Assembly (NCBI RefSeq): GCF_008327685.1
Contig: NZ_BDDE01000014.1
Span: 186,001-250,000 of the forward strand
From: Actinomadura sp. K4S16
GTDB taxonomy: Bacteria; Actinomycetota; Actinomycetes; Streptosporangiales; Streptosporangiaceae
Direction: 5' to 3'
Length of the DNA stretch: 64,000 nucleotides
Within the stretch, counting starts at the first letter, position 1. Each line of letters begins with the position of its first letter. Both the position numbers and the translations under genes were made by a program. The notes under the pieces are model-generated. The model ran no database searches and was not told where the DNA came from. It saw nothing but the letters and a program-made list of their open reading frames with translations. Shown piece after piece: positions 32,990-42,073 of the stretch.

Positions 32990-34825
32990 CTAGAACGCGT
33001 CTTCGGGGAGGTCCATCACGTCCAGGGTGGTGGACTCGGTGACGGCGCGGTCCGAGGCGAGGCGGGGCAGGACGGTCTGGCAGAAGAACTGCGCGGCCGC
33101 GACCTTGCCGGTGTAGAACGCCTTGTCGGAGCCGGACACGTCCCCGCCGCCGAGCGCGTTCAGGGCGACCTCGGCCTGGCGGCACAGCAGCCAGCCGACG
33201 ATCAGGTCGCCGAGGCCGAGGAGCAGGCGCGAGGAGTTCAGCCCGACCTTGTACAGCTCCTTCGGGTTCTCCATCGAGGAGAGCGCCCAGCCGACCATCG
33301 GGTCGAGGATGCCCTGCACGTCGTCGAGGGCCCGGCCCAGCAGCGCGCGCTCGTTCTTGAGGCGGCCGTTGCCGGCCTCGGACTCGGCGAACTCCCGGAT
33401 CTGGCCGACGAGCACCTTCAGCGCCTCGCCGTTGTCCCGCAGGATCTTGCGGAAGAACAGGTCCTGGCCCTGGATCGCGGTGGTGCCCTCGTACAGGGTG
33501 TCGATCTTGGAGTCGCGGATGTACTGCTCGATCGGGTACTCCTGCAGGAAGCCGGACCCGCCGAGCGTCTGGAGCGACTCCGCGCCGAGCAGCGCGTAGG
33601 CCCGCTCGGAGCCGAAGCCCTTGACGATCGGCAGCAGGAGGTCGTTGACCTTCTCGGCCGTCTCGTCCTTGCGGCCCTCGAACTCCGCGACCTGCACGGC
33701 GTCCTGGTAGGACGCGGTGAGCAGCACGAGCGCGCGCATGCCCTCGGCGTAGGCCTTCTGGGTCATGAGGCTGCGCCGGACGTCCGGGTGGTGGGTGATC
33801 GTCACCCGCGGAGCGGTCTTGTCCGTCATCTGCGTCATGTCCGCACCCTGCACGCGCTCCTTGGCGTACTCCAGCGCGTTCAGGTAGCCGGTCGAGAGGG
33901 TGGCGATGGCCTTGGTGCCGACCATCATCCGGGCGTACTCGATGACGAGGAACATCTGCCGGATGCCCTGGTGGACGTCGCCGACCAGGTAGCCGATCGC
34001 CGGGTGCTTCTCGCCGAGGGTCAGCTCGCAGGTCGTGGAGACCTTGAGGCCCATCTTCTTCTCGACGTTGGTCACGTAGGCGCCGTTGCGCTCGCCGAGC
34101 TCACCGGTCTCCACGTCCACCAGGTACTTGGGGACGAGGAACATCGACAGGCCCTTGGTGCCCGGTCCGGCGCCCTCGGGGCGGGCCAGCACCAGGTGGA
34201 AGATGTTCTCGGCCATGTCGTGCTCGGCCGAGGTGATGAAGCGCTTGACGCCCTCGATGTGCCAGGTGCCGTCCGGCTGCTGGACGGCCTTGGCGCGCCC
34301 GGCGCCGACGTCGGAGCCGGCGTCCGGCTCGGTCAGCACCATCGTGGCGCCCCACTGCCGCTCGAGCGCCAGCTCGGCGAACTTCTTCTGCTCGGGCGTG
34401 CCGATGTGCCAGAGGATCTGCGCGAAACCGGGGCCGGAGGCGAACATGTAGACGGCCGGGTTGGCGCCCAGCACCTGCTCCGCGACGGCCCAGGTGAGCG
34501 AGCGCGGAGCGCCGCTGCCGCCGAACTCGGGGGCGAGGTCGAGCCGGTACCACTCGGCGTCCATCCACGCCTTGTACGACTTCTTGAAGCCCTCCGGCAT
34601 CGCCACGGCGCCCGTGGCCGGGTCGAACACCGGCGGGTTGCGGTCGGCGTCCTCGAAGGAGGCGGCGAGCGGGCCCTCGGCCAGCCTGTTCACCTCGTCG
34701 AGGATGCTGCGCACCGTGTCCTCGTCCAGTTCGGCGTACGGGCCGCTGCCGAGGAGGTCCTGGCGCCTGAACACCTCGAAGAGGTTGAACTCCAGGTCCC
34801 GGAGGTTGCTCTTGTAGTGCCCCAT
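32990..34825 (-). CDS. acyl-CoA dehydrogenase, large (FadE5-like)
   Basis: FAD-dependent first step of fatty-acid beta-oxidation. 611 residues with the extended C-terminal helical domain of the larger actinobacterial enzymes. Features: MVLTEPDAGSDVGAGRAKA, RFITSAEHDMAENIFHLVLA, and the catalytic Glu in DTLYEGTTAIQGQDL. The ATG start gives MGHYKSNLRDLEFNLFEVFR, typical for this group. An inverted repeat at 34871-34882 lies in the promoter region. Confidence 0.93.
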   Translation of the reverse strand: MGHYKSNLRDLEFNLFEVFRRQDLLGSGPYAELDEDTVRSILDEVNRLAEGPLAASFEDADRNPPVFDPATGAVAMPEGFKKSYKAWMDAEWYRLDLAPEFGGSGAPRSLTWAVAEQVLGANPAVYMFASGPGFAQILWHIGTPEQKKFAELALERQWGATMVLTEPDAGSDVGAGRAKAVQQPDGTWHIEGVKRFITSAEHDMAENIFHLVLARPEGAGPGTKGLSMFLVPKYLVDVETGELGERNGAYVTNVEKKMGLKVSTTCELTLGEKHPAIGYLVGDVHQGIRQMFLVIEYARMMVGTKAIATLSTGYLNALEYAKERVQGADMTQMTDKTAPRVTITHHPDVRRSLMTQKAYAEGMRALVLLTASYQDAVQVAEFEGRKDETAEKVNDLLLPIVKGFGSERAYALLGAESLQTLGGSGFLQEYPIEQYIRDSKIDTLYEGTTAIQGQDLFFRKILRDNGEALKVLVGQIREFAESEAGNGRLKNERALLGRALDDVQGILDPMVGWALSSMENPKELYKVGLNSSRLLLGLGDLIVGWLLCRQAEVALNALGGGDVSGSDKAFYTGKVAAAQFFCQTVLPRLASDRAVTESTTLDVMDLPEDAF

Positions 34826-34870
34826 TCGAGACTCCGTCTGGTTCCGGCGGCGACCGGCGGCCCCGCTGCG

Positions 34871-34882
34871 TACTGGTCAGTA
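34871..34882. promoter_or_regulatory. candidate operator before the acyl-CoA dehydrogenase
   Basis: tactg-gt-cagta, a 12-bp dyad 46 bp upstream of the dehydrogenase ATG. TetR regulators of fatty-acid genes bind dyads of this sort. The nearby TetR gene is a candidate regulator. Motif and position only. Confidence 0.35.
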
Positions 34883-35093
34883 ACTCAACATCATGCTACC
34901 CGCTGGTAACCACTGACAACCACCCCATTCGGGCGGTTTCGGGGGAGGCAGGCCACATCGATACCACGCGTCCGCCCGCCGCGTGACCGAAGTCACCGAG
35001 CGGCCCCGAAACCGCACCCTCATACGGCCCGCGCGCGAGGGGTGGCAAGATCGAGCGGGCGCGAATTCACCGCGGTGCACGAGGAGGTGCGCA

Positions 35094-36431
35094 TTGAAGC
35101 AGGATGAGGCGGCCGCTCCCAGGCTGACCGTCATCGGGACCGGGTACCTCGGTGCCACGCACGCGATCTGCATGGCCGTGCTGGGCTACGAGGTCCTCGG
35201 CGTGGACGTCGACCGGCGCAAGATCGAGCGGCTGGCGTCCGGCGAGGTTCCGATCTTCGAGCCGGGGCTGCCGGAGCTGCTCACGAAGGCGCTCGACTCG
35301 GGCCGGCTCCGGTTCACCACCTCCTTCGCGGAGGCCGGCGAGTTCGGGGACGTCCACTTCATCTGCGTGGGGACGCCCCAGAAGGCCGACTCGGACGCCG
35401 CCGACCTGACCTACGTCGACGCCGCCGTCCGCTCCCTCGCGCCGCACCTGCGCCGCAGGTCGCTCGTGGTCGGCAAGTCCACCGTGCCGGTCGGGACGGC
35501 CGCGCGCCTCACCGGCCTCGTGCAGGAGCTGGCGCCCGCCGGGGCCGACGTCGAGCTGGCGTGGAACCCCGAGTTCCTCCGCGAGGGCTTCGCCGTGGAC
35601 GACACCCTGCGCCCCGACCGGCTGGTGTTCGGCGTCGCGTCCGACTGGGCGCACGAGCGGCTGCGGGCCGCGTTCAAGCCGGTCCTCGACCTCGGCACGC
35701 CGGTGATTCGGACGGACCTCGCGACCGCCGAGCTGGTCAAGGTCGCGGCCAACTCCTTCCTCGCCACCAAGATCTCCTACATCAACGCGATGGCCGAGGT
35801 CTGCGAGGCGGTCGGCGCCGACGTCAAGGACCTCGCCGACTCGCTCGCGCTGGACGACCGGATCGGCGGCAAGTTCCTGCGCCCCGGGCTCGGGTTCGGC
35901 GGCGGCTGCCTGCCCAAGGACATCCGGGCGTTCGCGCACCGCGCGGAGGAGATCGGCGTCGGCCAGGCCGTGGCGTTCCTGCGCGAGGTGGACGACATCA
36001 ACCGGCGGCGCCGGGCCCGCACCGTCGACCTCGTCCGGGAGCTGCTCGGCGGCGACTTCGCCGGGAAGCGCGTCGCCGCGTGGGGCGCCGCGTTCAAGCC
36101 GAACTCCGACGACATCCGGGACGCGCCCGCGCTGGACGTGGCGCGCACGATCCACGGCCTGGGCGGGGACGTCCGCGTCTACGACCCGGTCGCCCTCGAC
36201 AACGCCCGCCGCGCGTTCCCCGAGCTGACCTACGGCGAGAGCGCGTTCGACGTGGCGCGGGACGCCGACGTCGTCGTCCTGCTGACCGAGTGGTCGGACT
36301 TCCGGGAGGTCGAGCCGGAGGCGCTGGCCGGGGTCGTCCGGCACAAACGGGTCGTGGACGGACGGCACGCGCTCGACGCCGCCCGCTGGCGCGCGGCCGG
36401 CTGGGAGTACCGCGCCCTCGGCCGCTCCTAG
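35094..36431 (+). CDS. UDP-glucose 6-dehydrogenase family protein
   Basis: NAD-dependent oxidation of UDP-glucose (or a related nucleotide sugar) to the uronate, supplying cell-surface polysaccharides. 445 residues: Rossmann start LTVIGTGYLGATHAI, ICVGTPQKAD, KSTVPVGTA, the catalytic Cys in GFGGGCLPKD (C272) and AAFKPNSDDIRDAPAL. Start is TTG with GAGGAGG at good distance; the frame is open upstream but carries no ribosome binding site. Confidence 0.93.
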   Translation: MKQDEAAAPRLTVIGTGYLGATHAICMAVLGYEVLGVDVDRRKIERLASGEVPIFEPGLPELLTKALDSGRLRFTTSFAEAGEFGDVHFICVGTPQKADSDAADLTYVDAAVRSLAPHLRRRSLVVGKSTVPVGTAARLTGLVQELAPAGADVELAWNPEFLREGFAVDDTLRPDRLVFGVASDWAHERLRAAFKPVLDLGTPVIRTDLATAELVKVAANSFLATKISYINAMAEVCEAVGADVKDLADSLALDDRIGGKFLRPGLGFGGGCLPKDIRAFAHRAEEIGVGQAVAFLREVDDINRRRRARTVDLVRELLGGDFAGKRVAAWGAAFKPNSDDIRDAPALDVARTIHGLGGDVRVYDPVALDNARRAFPELTYGESAFDVARDADVVVLLTEWSDFREVEPEALAGVVRHKRVVDGRHALDAARWRAAGWEYRALGRS

Positions 36432-36574
36432 CGGGGAACACCCCGCGCCAGGGGGCCGTTGACGTCATCGAGGGCCCCGCTGAGGCGAGCGGTCTCTCCC
36501 GGACGAGGTGCACCGTACCCGGCAGGCGAAGACGGCGCGTGACAGCAGTCGTCTCGCATTCCGGGAGTGCCGTC

Positions 36575-36901
36575 ATGGCCTGGATCCTCGTCATCGTCGC
36601 CGGCCTCTTCGAGGTCGCCATGGCCCTGTGCCTGAAGGCAAGCAAGGGCTTCACCCAACCGCTGGAGTCGGCGGGATTCCTCGTGTTCGCCGTCGCGAGC
36701 TTCGGCCTCCTCACCGTCGCCCTGAAGCACCTGGAGGTCGGTACCGCCTATGCCGTCTGGGTCGGCATCGGAGCCGTCGGGACCGCGGTCCTCGGCATGC
36801 TCGTCATGGGCGACGAGGTCTCCGCGACGCGGATCGTCGCGCTCGCGTTCATCGTCCTCGGGGTCGTCGGCCTGAACCTCGCCGGGGGCGGGGGCCACTG
36901 A
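36575..36901 (+). CDS. SMR-family exporter of the Gdx/SugE type
   Basis: 108 residues, four membrane spans, with the proton/substrate Glu13 in VAGLFEVAMA and GTAYAVWVGIGAVGTAVLGM typical of the SugE/Gdx branch, which exports guanidinium. The more polar motif distinguishes it from EmrE-type drug pumps, but the call rests on recalled sequence. No guanidine riboswitch was recognised upstream. The ATG is preceded by GGGAG. Confidence 0.85.
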   Translation: MAWILVIVAGLFEVAMALCLKASKGFTQPLESAGFLVFAVASFGLLTVALKHLEVGTAYAVWVGIGAVGTAVLGMLVMGDEVSATRIVALAFIVLGVVGLNLAGGGGH

Positions 36902-37021
36902 CGGCCAGGTGCGGCCATCGATTTCGCAGGTCAGCAAAGTTCTTAGGAACGTAATCTCCCGTAACAGCGTCTATGGGACGAAGAGAGCGCGGGGAGTCGC
37001 TCGAACACGGGAGGACGGACC

Positions 37022-37807
37022 TTGGTCTTCAAGAAGCTGCGTCAGGCGATGGGCATCGGCGGCCCCTCGATCGAGACGGTTCTGCACGACCCGAACACCA
37101 CGCCCGGCGGCGTCGTCACCGGCGAGATCGCCATCATCGGAGGCCAGTTCAACTCCGACATCAAGGCGGTGAACCTCGCCCTGCGCACCAGGGTCGAGGT
37201 CGAGTCGGGCGACAACGAGTACACCTCCAACCTGGAGTACTCCAAGATGCCGGTCGCGGGCGGGTTCAGCCTGCAGGAGGGTGCGCGGCACAGCATCCCG
37301 TTCCAGTTCCCGATCCCGTGGGAGGCGCCGCTCACCCACATGTACGGGCGCCCTCTGCACGGGACGACGGTCGGGCTGGCGACGGAGCTGGAGGTCGCGG
37401 GCGCGCTCGACCCGGGCGATCTCGACCCCATCGTCGTCCACCCGCTGCCCGCGCAGGAGCGCATCCTCGTGGCGTTCTCCAACCTCGGCTTCCAGTTCCG
37501 GAACGCCGACTGCGAGAAGGGCCGCATCTGGGGCGTCCACCAGGAGCTGCCCTTCTACCAGGAGATCGAGTTCTACCCGCCGGGCCAGTACGCGCGCGGC
37601 ATCAAGCAGCTCGAAGTGACGTTCGTGTCCTACCCGCAGTCGATGGAGGTCGTGCTGGAGCTCGACAAGCGCGGCGGGGTGTTCACCGAGGGCCATGACG
37701 CGTTCAGCCGGTTCACGGTCGACTACGCGACCGTCGAGCACACCAACTGGGAGCAGCAGCTCGACGGCTTCCTGCAGGAGGCCGGCCGCCGCCGGGGCTT
37801 CTTCTAG
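37022..37807 (+). CDS. spo0M: sporulation protein Spo0M
   Basis: 261 residues of arrestin-like fold: MVFKKLRQAMGIGGPSIETVL, TPGGVVTGEIAIIGG, HSIPFQFPIPWEAPLT, QERILVAFSNLGFQFRNADCE and EIEFYPP. In Bacillus Spo0M influences sporulation and cell morphology; its role in actinomycetes is not established. TTG start after GGGAGGAC. A strong hairpin follows, so it is probably monocistronic. Confidence 0.9.
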   Translation: MVFKKLRQAMGIGGPSIETVLHDPNTTPGGVVTGEIAIIGGQFNSDIKAVNLALRTRVEVESGDNEYTSNLEYSKMPVAGGFSLQEGARHSIPFQFPIPWEAPLTHMYGRPLHGTTVGLATELEVAGALDPGDLDPIVVHPLPAQERILVAFSNLGFQFRNADCEKGRIWGVHQELPFYQEIEFYPPGQYARGIKQLEVTFVSYPQSMEVVLELDKRGGVFTEGHDAFSRFTVDYATVEHTNWEQQLDGFLQEAGRRRGFF

Positions 37808-37831
37808 CCCGCCGGCAAGCCGTACACGGGG

Positions 37832-37865
37832 GATCCCCTCCGCGATGTTGATCGCGGAGGGGATC
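37832..37865 (+). terminator. terminator after spo0M
   Basis: A perfect 15-bp stem (gatcccctccgcgat and its complement) with a gttg loop, 25 bp after the spo0M stop and 20 bp before the next gene. Confidence 0.9.
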
Positions 37866-37885
37866 TCCGCGTAGAAAGAGGTCCC

Positions 37886-39343
37886 GTGCCCCAGCCCCCC
37901 GGACTCAACGACGCGGAACGGCGCCTTTGGACGGCGTTCCCCACCGGTTCGACCGTCGTCCTCGGCGACGACCGCCCGGCCGGCCCCCTGCCCGACCGCA
38001 TCGTCCGCGCGGAGATCATCACCCGGCTGCTGCTCGGGGAGCGCGAGGCCCGTCCCGGCGCGGTCGCGGCCGTCCGGCTCCGCGGCGCCTACGTCACCGG
38101 GCGGCTGGACGTCTCGGGCGGCCGCGTCGAGGCCGAACTGCTCCTGGAAAACTGCCGGCTCGTCGAGGAGGCGGTGTTCGCCAACGCCGAGACGCGCCAG
38201 CTCCGGTTCTCCGGCTGCCGGATGCCCGGCTTCGACGGCGGCGGCCTGCGCGTGGACGGCTTCCTCAGCCTGTCCGGGTCGGAGATCGAGGGGGAGGTCC
38301 GGCTGCCGCGGGCGCAGATCCTCGGCGGCCTGCGGATGAACGGGACGCGGGTCACCGCGTCCGCGCCGGAGAAGTGGGCGGTCTCCGGCGGCGCGCTCGT
38401 CGTGGACGCCGGGGCGTTCATCAGGGACGCCGAGATCACCGGCGGGGTGCGGTTCGTGGGCGCGCGGATGAACGGCGGGCTGTTCATGGAGCGCACCACC
38501 CTCGTCAACCCGGGCCGCATCGCCCTGGACGCGCAGAACATGGTCGTCGAGGACACCGCGGAGCTGAGCCACGGGTTCAAGGCGCTCGGCACCGTCCGGC
38601 TGCGCAGCGCCCGCGTCAACGGCATCCTTTCGTTCTCCAAGGGCCGGCTCGACTCCTCCGACCCGGCGCGGATGGCGCTGCACGCCAGCCACATGCAGGT
38701 CGACGAGCTGCTGCTGTGGCCGGAGGAGAAGATCAGGGGCCGGGTGTCGCTGTTGTACTCCCGGATCGACCTCATCCAGGACCACCCGGACATCTGGCCG
38801 GACGAGCTGTACCTCGACGGCCTGACGTACCAGACGCTGCGCGGCGGCAAGTTCAAGGACCGGCTCAGCTGGGTGTCGCGGGACACGCAGTTCCGCCTCC
38901 AGCCGTACGAGCAGCTCGCCGGCTGGTACCACGGCATCGGCCACGACGATCTGGCCCGGAAGGTGCAGCTCGCCAAGATGCGGGCGCGGCGCCGCATGCT
39001 GCACCCGGTCGCCCGCGCGTGGAACCACGTGCTCGACTGGACGGTGGGGTTCGGCTACCGGCCCTGGCTGGCGTTCGCGTGGTTCGCCGCCCTGCTGGCC
39101 GTCGGGACGACGGTGTTCTCGATGGAGCACCCGCGACCGGTCAAGCCGCAGAACGAGCTGCCCTCCTTCCACGCGCTGATCTACACGCTGGACCTGCTGA
39201 TCCCCCTCGACACGTTCGGGCAGCAGCTCTCCTACGACGCGGTGAACTGGTCCCGCTGGGTGGGGTACGCGCTGGTCGCGACGGGATGGGTGCTGGTGAC
39301 GGCGCTGATCGCCGGCGCGGCCCGGGTGCTGCGCCCGAACTGA
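37886..39343 (+). CDS. membrane-anchored beta-helix protein (paralogue 2)
   Basis: 485 residues with the same plan as the protein encoded at 24059: N-terminal LNDAERRLWTAFPTGSTVVL, a run of beta-helix-like turns (GRLDVSGGRVEAELLLENCR and similar), then two C-terminal spans (about 370-390 and 445-470) around FHALIYTLDLLIPLDTFGQQ. GTG start after AAAGAGG. The two share motifs at both ends, so they are paralogues rather than chance repeats. Role unknown. Confidence 0.8.
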   Translation: MPQPPGLNDAERRLWTAFPTGSTVVLGDDRPAGPLPDRIVRAEIITRLLLGEREARPGAVAAVRLRGAYVTGRLDVSGGRVEAELLLENCRLVEEAVFANAETRQLRFSGCRMPGFDGGGLRVDGFLSLSGSEIEGEVRLPRAQILGGLRMNGTRVTASAPEKWAVSGGALVVDAGAFIRDAEITGGVRFVGARMNGGLFMERTTLVNPGRIALDAQNMVVEDTAELSHGFKALGTVRLRSARVNGILSFSKGRLDSSDPARMALHASHMQVDELLLWPEEKIRGRVSLLYSRIDLIQDHPDIWPDELYLDGLTYQTLRGGKFKDRLSWVSRDTQFRLQPYEQLAGWYHGIGHDDLARKVQLAKMRARRRMLHPVARAWNHVLDWTVGFGYRPWLAFAWFAALLAVGTTVFSMEHPRPVKPQNELPSFHALIYTLDLLIPLDTFGQQLSYDAVNWSRWVGYALVATGWVLVTALIAGAARVLRPN

Positions 39344-39429
39344 GCCGCCGCCCGAAACGGGAGGGCACCGAACCAGGGCACCGCCCCGGGCGTCATTCCG
39401 GGGTAGGGGATCCACGAGAATGGGACGCC

Positions 39430-40188
39430 ATGGGCACGTATCTGATCACGGGGGCGACGGGCGGCATCGGCACGGCGGTGGCGGAGCTGCTGCGCGAACG
39501 CGGGCACGACCTCCTCCTCACCGGCCGCTCCCCCGAGCGCCTCGACGGCCTCGCCGCGACGCTGCGCGGGGGCGCGAACGCCGCCACGCAGGTCATCAAC
39601 CGGGGCGCGGTCGCCTCGCCACCGCGCGCCGCGGCCATCGGCACGATCCCGCTCGACCTGACGGAGCCGCGCCGCATCGAGGCGTCGCTCGCGGAGGCCG
39701 GGATCCCCGTGCGGCTGGACGGCGTCGTACACGCGGCGGGCATGGTGCATCTGGGGACGGTCGCCGACACCGAGGCCGACGAGTGGATGGAGCACCTGTC
39801 GGTCAACCTCGTGTCGGCCGCGGAGCTGACGCGGCTGCTGCTGCCCGCGCTGCGCGCCGCCGAGGGCCACGTCGTGTTCGTCAACTCCACCGCGGGGCTG
39901 CGCGCCAACCCGGAGTGGTCGGCGTACGCGGCGAGCAAGTTCGGCCTGCGCGCGCTGGCCGACTCGCTGTGCGCGGAGGAGCCGTCCCTGCGCGTCACGA
40001 CCGTCTACCCGGGGCGGACGGCCACGGACATGCAGCGCAGGGTTCGCGCCCAGGAGGGCCACCCTTACGCCGAGGACGACTTCGCCGCCCCTGAGACCGT
40101 GGCGCGCGTGCTGGTCGCCGCGCTGGAGACGCCCCGGGACGCCGTGGTCTCGGACGTCACCGTCCGGCCGAACCCGTCGCGGAGCTGA
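39430..40188 (+). CDS. short-chain dehydrogenase/reductase
   Basis: 252 residues: TGATGGIGTAVAELL cofactor motif, DGVVHAAGMVH, the catalytic Ser in VFVNSTAG and YxxxK in YAASKFGLRAL. The cofactor-proximal residues suggest NADP(H) use (LTGRS). Substrate unknown. A weak hairpin (ccccgg/ccgggg, 39384-39403) lies between the preceding membrane gene and this start. Confidence 0.9.
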   Translation: MGTYLITGATGGIGTAVAELLRERGHDLLLTGRSPERLDGLAATLRGGANAATQVINRGAVASPPRAAAIGTIPLDLTEPRRIEASLAEAGIPVRLDGVVHAAGMVHLGTVADTEADEWMEHLSVNLVSAAELTRLLLPALRAAEGHVVFVNSTAGLRANPEWSAYAASKFGLRALADSLCAEEPSLRVTTVYPGRTATDMQRRVRAQEGHPYAEDDFAAPETVARVLVAALETPRDAVVSDVTVRPNPSRS

Positions 40189-40275
40189 CGGCCGCGTCGC
40201 CGCACCACGGCGACACGGCCGCCCTCCGTCGTGGCGGACGACGGGGCGTCCTCGTCCACGCCCCGTCGCCGGCCG

Positions 40276-40728
40276 TCAGGCGGGAGTGGTCGCCCGCCGC
40301 CGTGCCGCCAGCGCCAGCCCGCCGCCCGCGAGGACCGTGGCCAGACCCGCCCCGGCGAGCGCGGAGCTCGTCCCGGTGGAGGTGCCGCCGCCACCCGTCT
40401 CCACGCCCTCGGTGGGAATGACGCGGAGCTTGCGCAGGTACTTGACGTCGATGAACCCGTGCCGGAGCTGCACCGGGACATTTCCGCGGATCTCGGTGAA
40501 ACCCTTCTTCTTGCAGTCGGCCCATGGCTTCGCATGGTACTTCAGAACGCCCACGACCTTCGAATGCACATTCGGCATCTCGTGGACGTTGAGTCCGTGC
40601 GGCGCCGTGACGAGGTACTCGCAGAGCTCGACGTCCGTCTGCGCCTGCGCCGTACCGGCCCCCATCACCGCGAACGCCCCCGCGGCCGCTCCCGCGGCGG
40701 CCACGGCCATCGCTTGTCGCACGCTCAT
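40276..40728 (-). CDS. secreted protein with C-terminal membrane anchor
   Basis: 150 residues. Signal peptide (AVAAAGAAAGAFAVMGAGTAQAQ), then an SH3-like region with GLNVHEMPNVHSKVVGVLKY, Cys residues at about 36 and 72, and a C-terminal sequence GVETGGGGTSTG followed by a hydrophobic span and RRR. That ending is frequent in actinomycete surface proteins and looks like an anchor. Function unknown. Confidence 0.8.
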   Translation of the reverse strand: MSVRQAMAVAAAGAAAGAFAVMGAGTAQAQTDVELCEYLVTAPHGLNVHEMPNVHSKVVGVLKYHAKPWADCKKKGFTEIRGNVPVQLRHGFIDVKYLRKLRVIPTEGVETGGGGTSTGTSSALAGAGLATVLAGGGLALAARRRATTPA

Positions 40729-40905
40729 CCTTCTCCCCCTGATCGTTCCTTTTGGTGGGCGATGTCGCCCGCCTCAGGGGGACCGATACCCGACGAAGAT
40801 CAAGAAGAGCCATGGTGACGACAAAACAATGGAGTCGCCAGATTATCGTCTATTCGCAATAAAAAGCATTTAGAGCCGAATTCTGGACAACACGCCGAGC
40901 GACCC

Positions 40906-41517
40906 TCAGGGCGCCTCGATCTTGCCGCGGCGCAGGAACCAGGAGGCGAGGACGCCGCCGAGCAGCCCGAACAGGTGGCCCTGCCACGAGATGGTGGGGT
41001 CGCTCGGGAGGACGCCGAGCAGCATCGTCCCGTACACGGCGACGACGGCGACCGCGATGGCGATGTCCGGCAGCCGCCGCTCGAAGATCCCGCGTCCCAC
41101 CAGGTAGCCGAAGAACCCGAAGATCAGGATGCTCGACCCGAGGGTGTTGGCGGAGCTGAGGAACCACACCCCGAGCCCGCCGACCACGATGATGATCAGG
41201 CTGGCGGCCAGGAACTTCGCGATGCCCCGCGCCGCCGCGACGAAGCCGAGGATCAGGAACGGGACCGTGTTGGCCATCAGGTGCCCGAAGCCCGCGTGCA
41301 TGAACGGCGCGGTGAAGATGTCGGGGAGGTCGTCCACGTCGCGCGGCTGGATCCCGAACCGGTCGAGCCACCCGTTCGTCGTGTAGTCGACCGCCTCCAG
41401 CACCCACATCGCGGCGGTCACGATGAGGATCAGCACCGCGGACGACAGGGCGCGGACGCCGTGCTTCGCCAGTCCCTCGGAACGCTGCCGGTCGGGGGTA
41501 TAGCTCATGTCAGCCAC
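40906..41517 (-). CDS. rhomboid-family intramembrane serine protease
   Basis: 203 residues, about six spans. Catalytic Ser129 in LGSSILIFG and His181 in WQGHLFGLLGG; the conserved HxxxN lies in HAGFGHLMANT. Rhomboids cleave membrane-spanning segments; substrates unknown. ATG start; convergent with no adjacent operon partner. Confidence 0.92.
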   Translation of the reverse strand: MADMSYTPDRQRSEGLAKHGVRALSSAVLILIVTAAMWVLEAVDYTTNGWLDRFGIQPRDVDDLPDIFTAPFMHAGFGHLMANTVPFLILGFVAAARGIAKFLAASLIIIVVGGLGVWFLSSANTLGSSILIFGFFGYLVGRGIFERRLPDIAIAVAVVAVYGTMLLGVLPSDPTISWQGHLFGLLGGVLASWFLRRGKIEAP

Positions 41518-41598
41518 CGTAAAGTCTGTACGTCCCTGAAACCGTCAACGAGCGGGACGGCCGGAAGGTGCCGACGACCTCGCGGCGGCGGCCTGCTG

Positions 41599-41943
41599 CT
41601 AGGCGGCCCTCTCCTGGGCGGCCGGCGCGTGCTCCGGCTCGGAGGCGTCACCGCGCACCACGATCACCGGCAGCGGCCGCCGCGCCGGGGCGTCGGCCGT
41701 CCGGCGCAGGTAGCGCCGCTCCTCGGGGGTCGTACCGCCCCAGATGCCGTCGGGTTCCCCCACCCGCAGCGCCCACGCGAGGCAGTCGGCCTTCACGGGG
41801 CAGTTGGAGCAGATCGCCTTCGCGGCGTCCTCCTGCGCCTGGAGCAGCGGCGCCGAGTAGCCGATCGGGAAGAACAGGTCAGGGTCGGCCCCGCGGCAGA
41901 TGGCGTGGTCGCTCCAGTGTTCCTCGTTCTCGTTCTTGTGCAT
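41599..41943 (-). CDS. WhiB-family [4Fe-4S] transcription factor
   Basis: 114 residues. Four cluster-ligand Cys (C16 in HAICRG, C45, C48 and C54 in ICSNCPVKADC), the GIWGG turn and a basic segment RRYLRR. The Ala/Pro-rich tail is not the AT-hook of WhiB7. Which subclass it belongs to is unclear. Its upstream region contains a perfect 25-bp dyad shared with the GNAT gene. Confidence 0.93.
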   Translation of the reverse strand: MHKNENEEHWSDHAICRGADPDLFFPIGYSAPLLQAQEDAAKAICSNCPVKADCLAWALRVGEPDGIWGGTTPEERRYLRRTADAPARRPLPVIVVRGDASEPEHAPAAQERAA

Positions 41944-42000
41944 TGACTTCTCCCTGCGCGGCGATGAGACCGCCGTCCGAGCCGGGGATCTCCACTCAGC

Positions 42001-42025
42001 GTAGTACTACGCATCGTAGTACTAC
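42001..42025. promoter_or_regulatory. perfect 25-bp dyad operator between whiB-family and GNAT genes
   Basis: Arms gtagtactacg and cgtagtactac separated by cat. Each arm contains the palindrome gtagtactac. The core tactac-N5-gtagta resembles BlaI/MecI-type operators, an inference from motif recall. It lies 58 bp from the WhiB start and 48 bp from the GNAT start. Confidence 0.8.
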
Positions 42026-42073
42026 AAGACATGGGCGAACGCTGCAACTTAGCGCCCGGATAACCTTGGAGGT

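Noticed and set aside
36432..36574. Guanidine riboswitch upstream of the Gdx/SugE exporter
   Set aside because: I looked for the conserved ykkC core and mini-ykkC ACGR loops and found no convincing match in the 143 bp.
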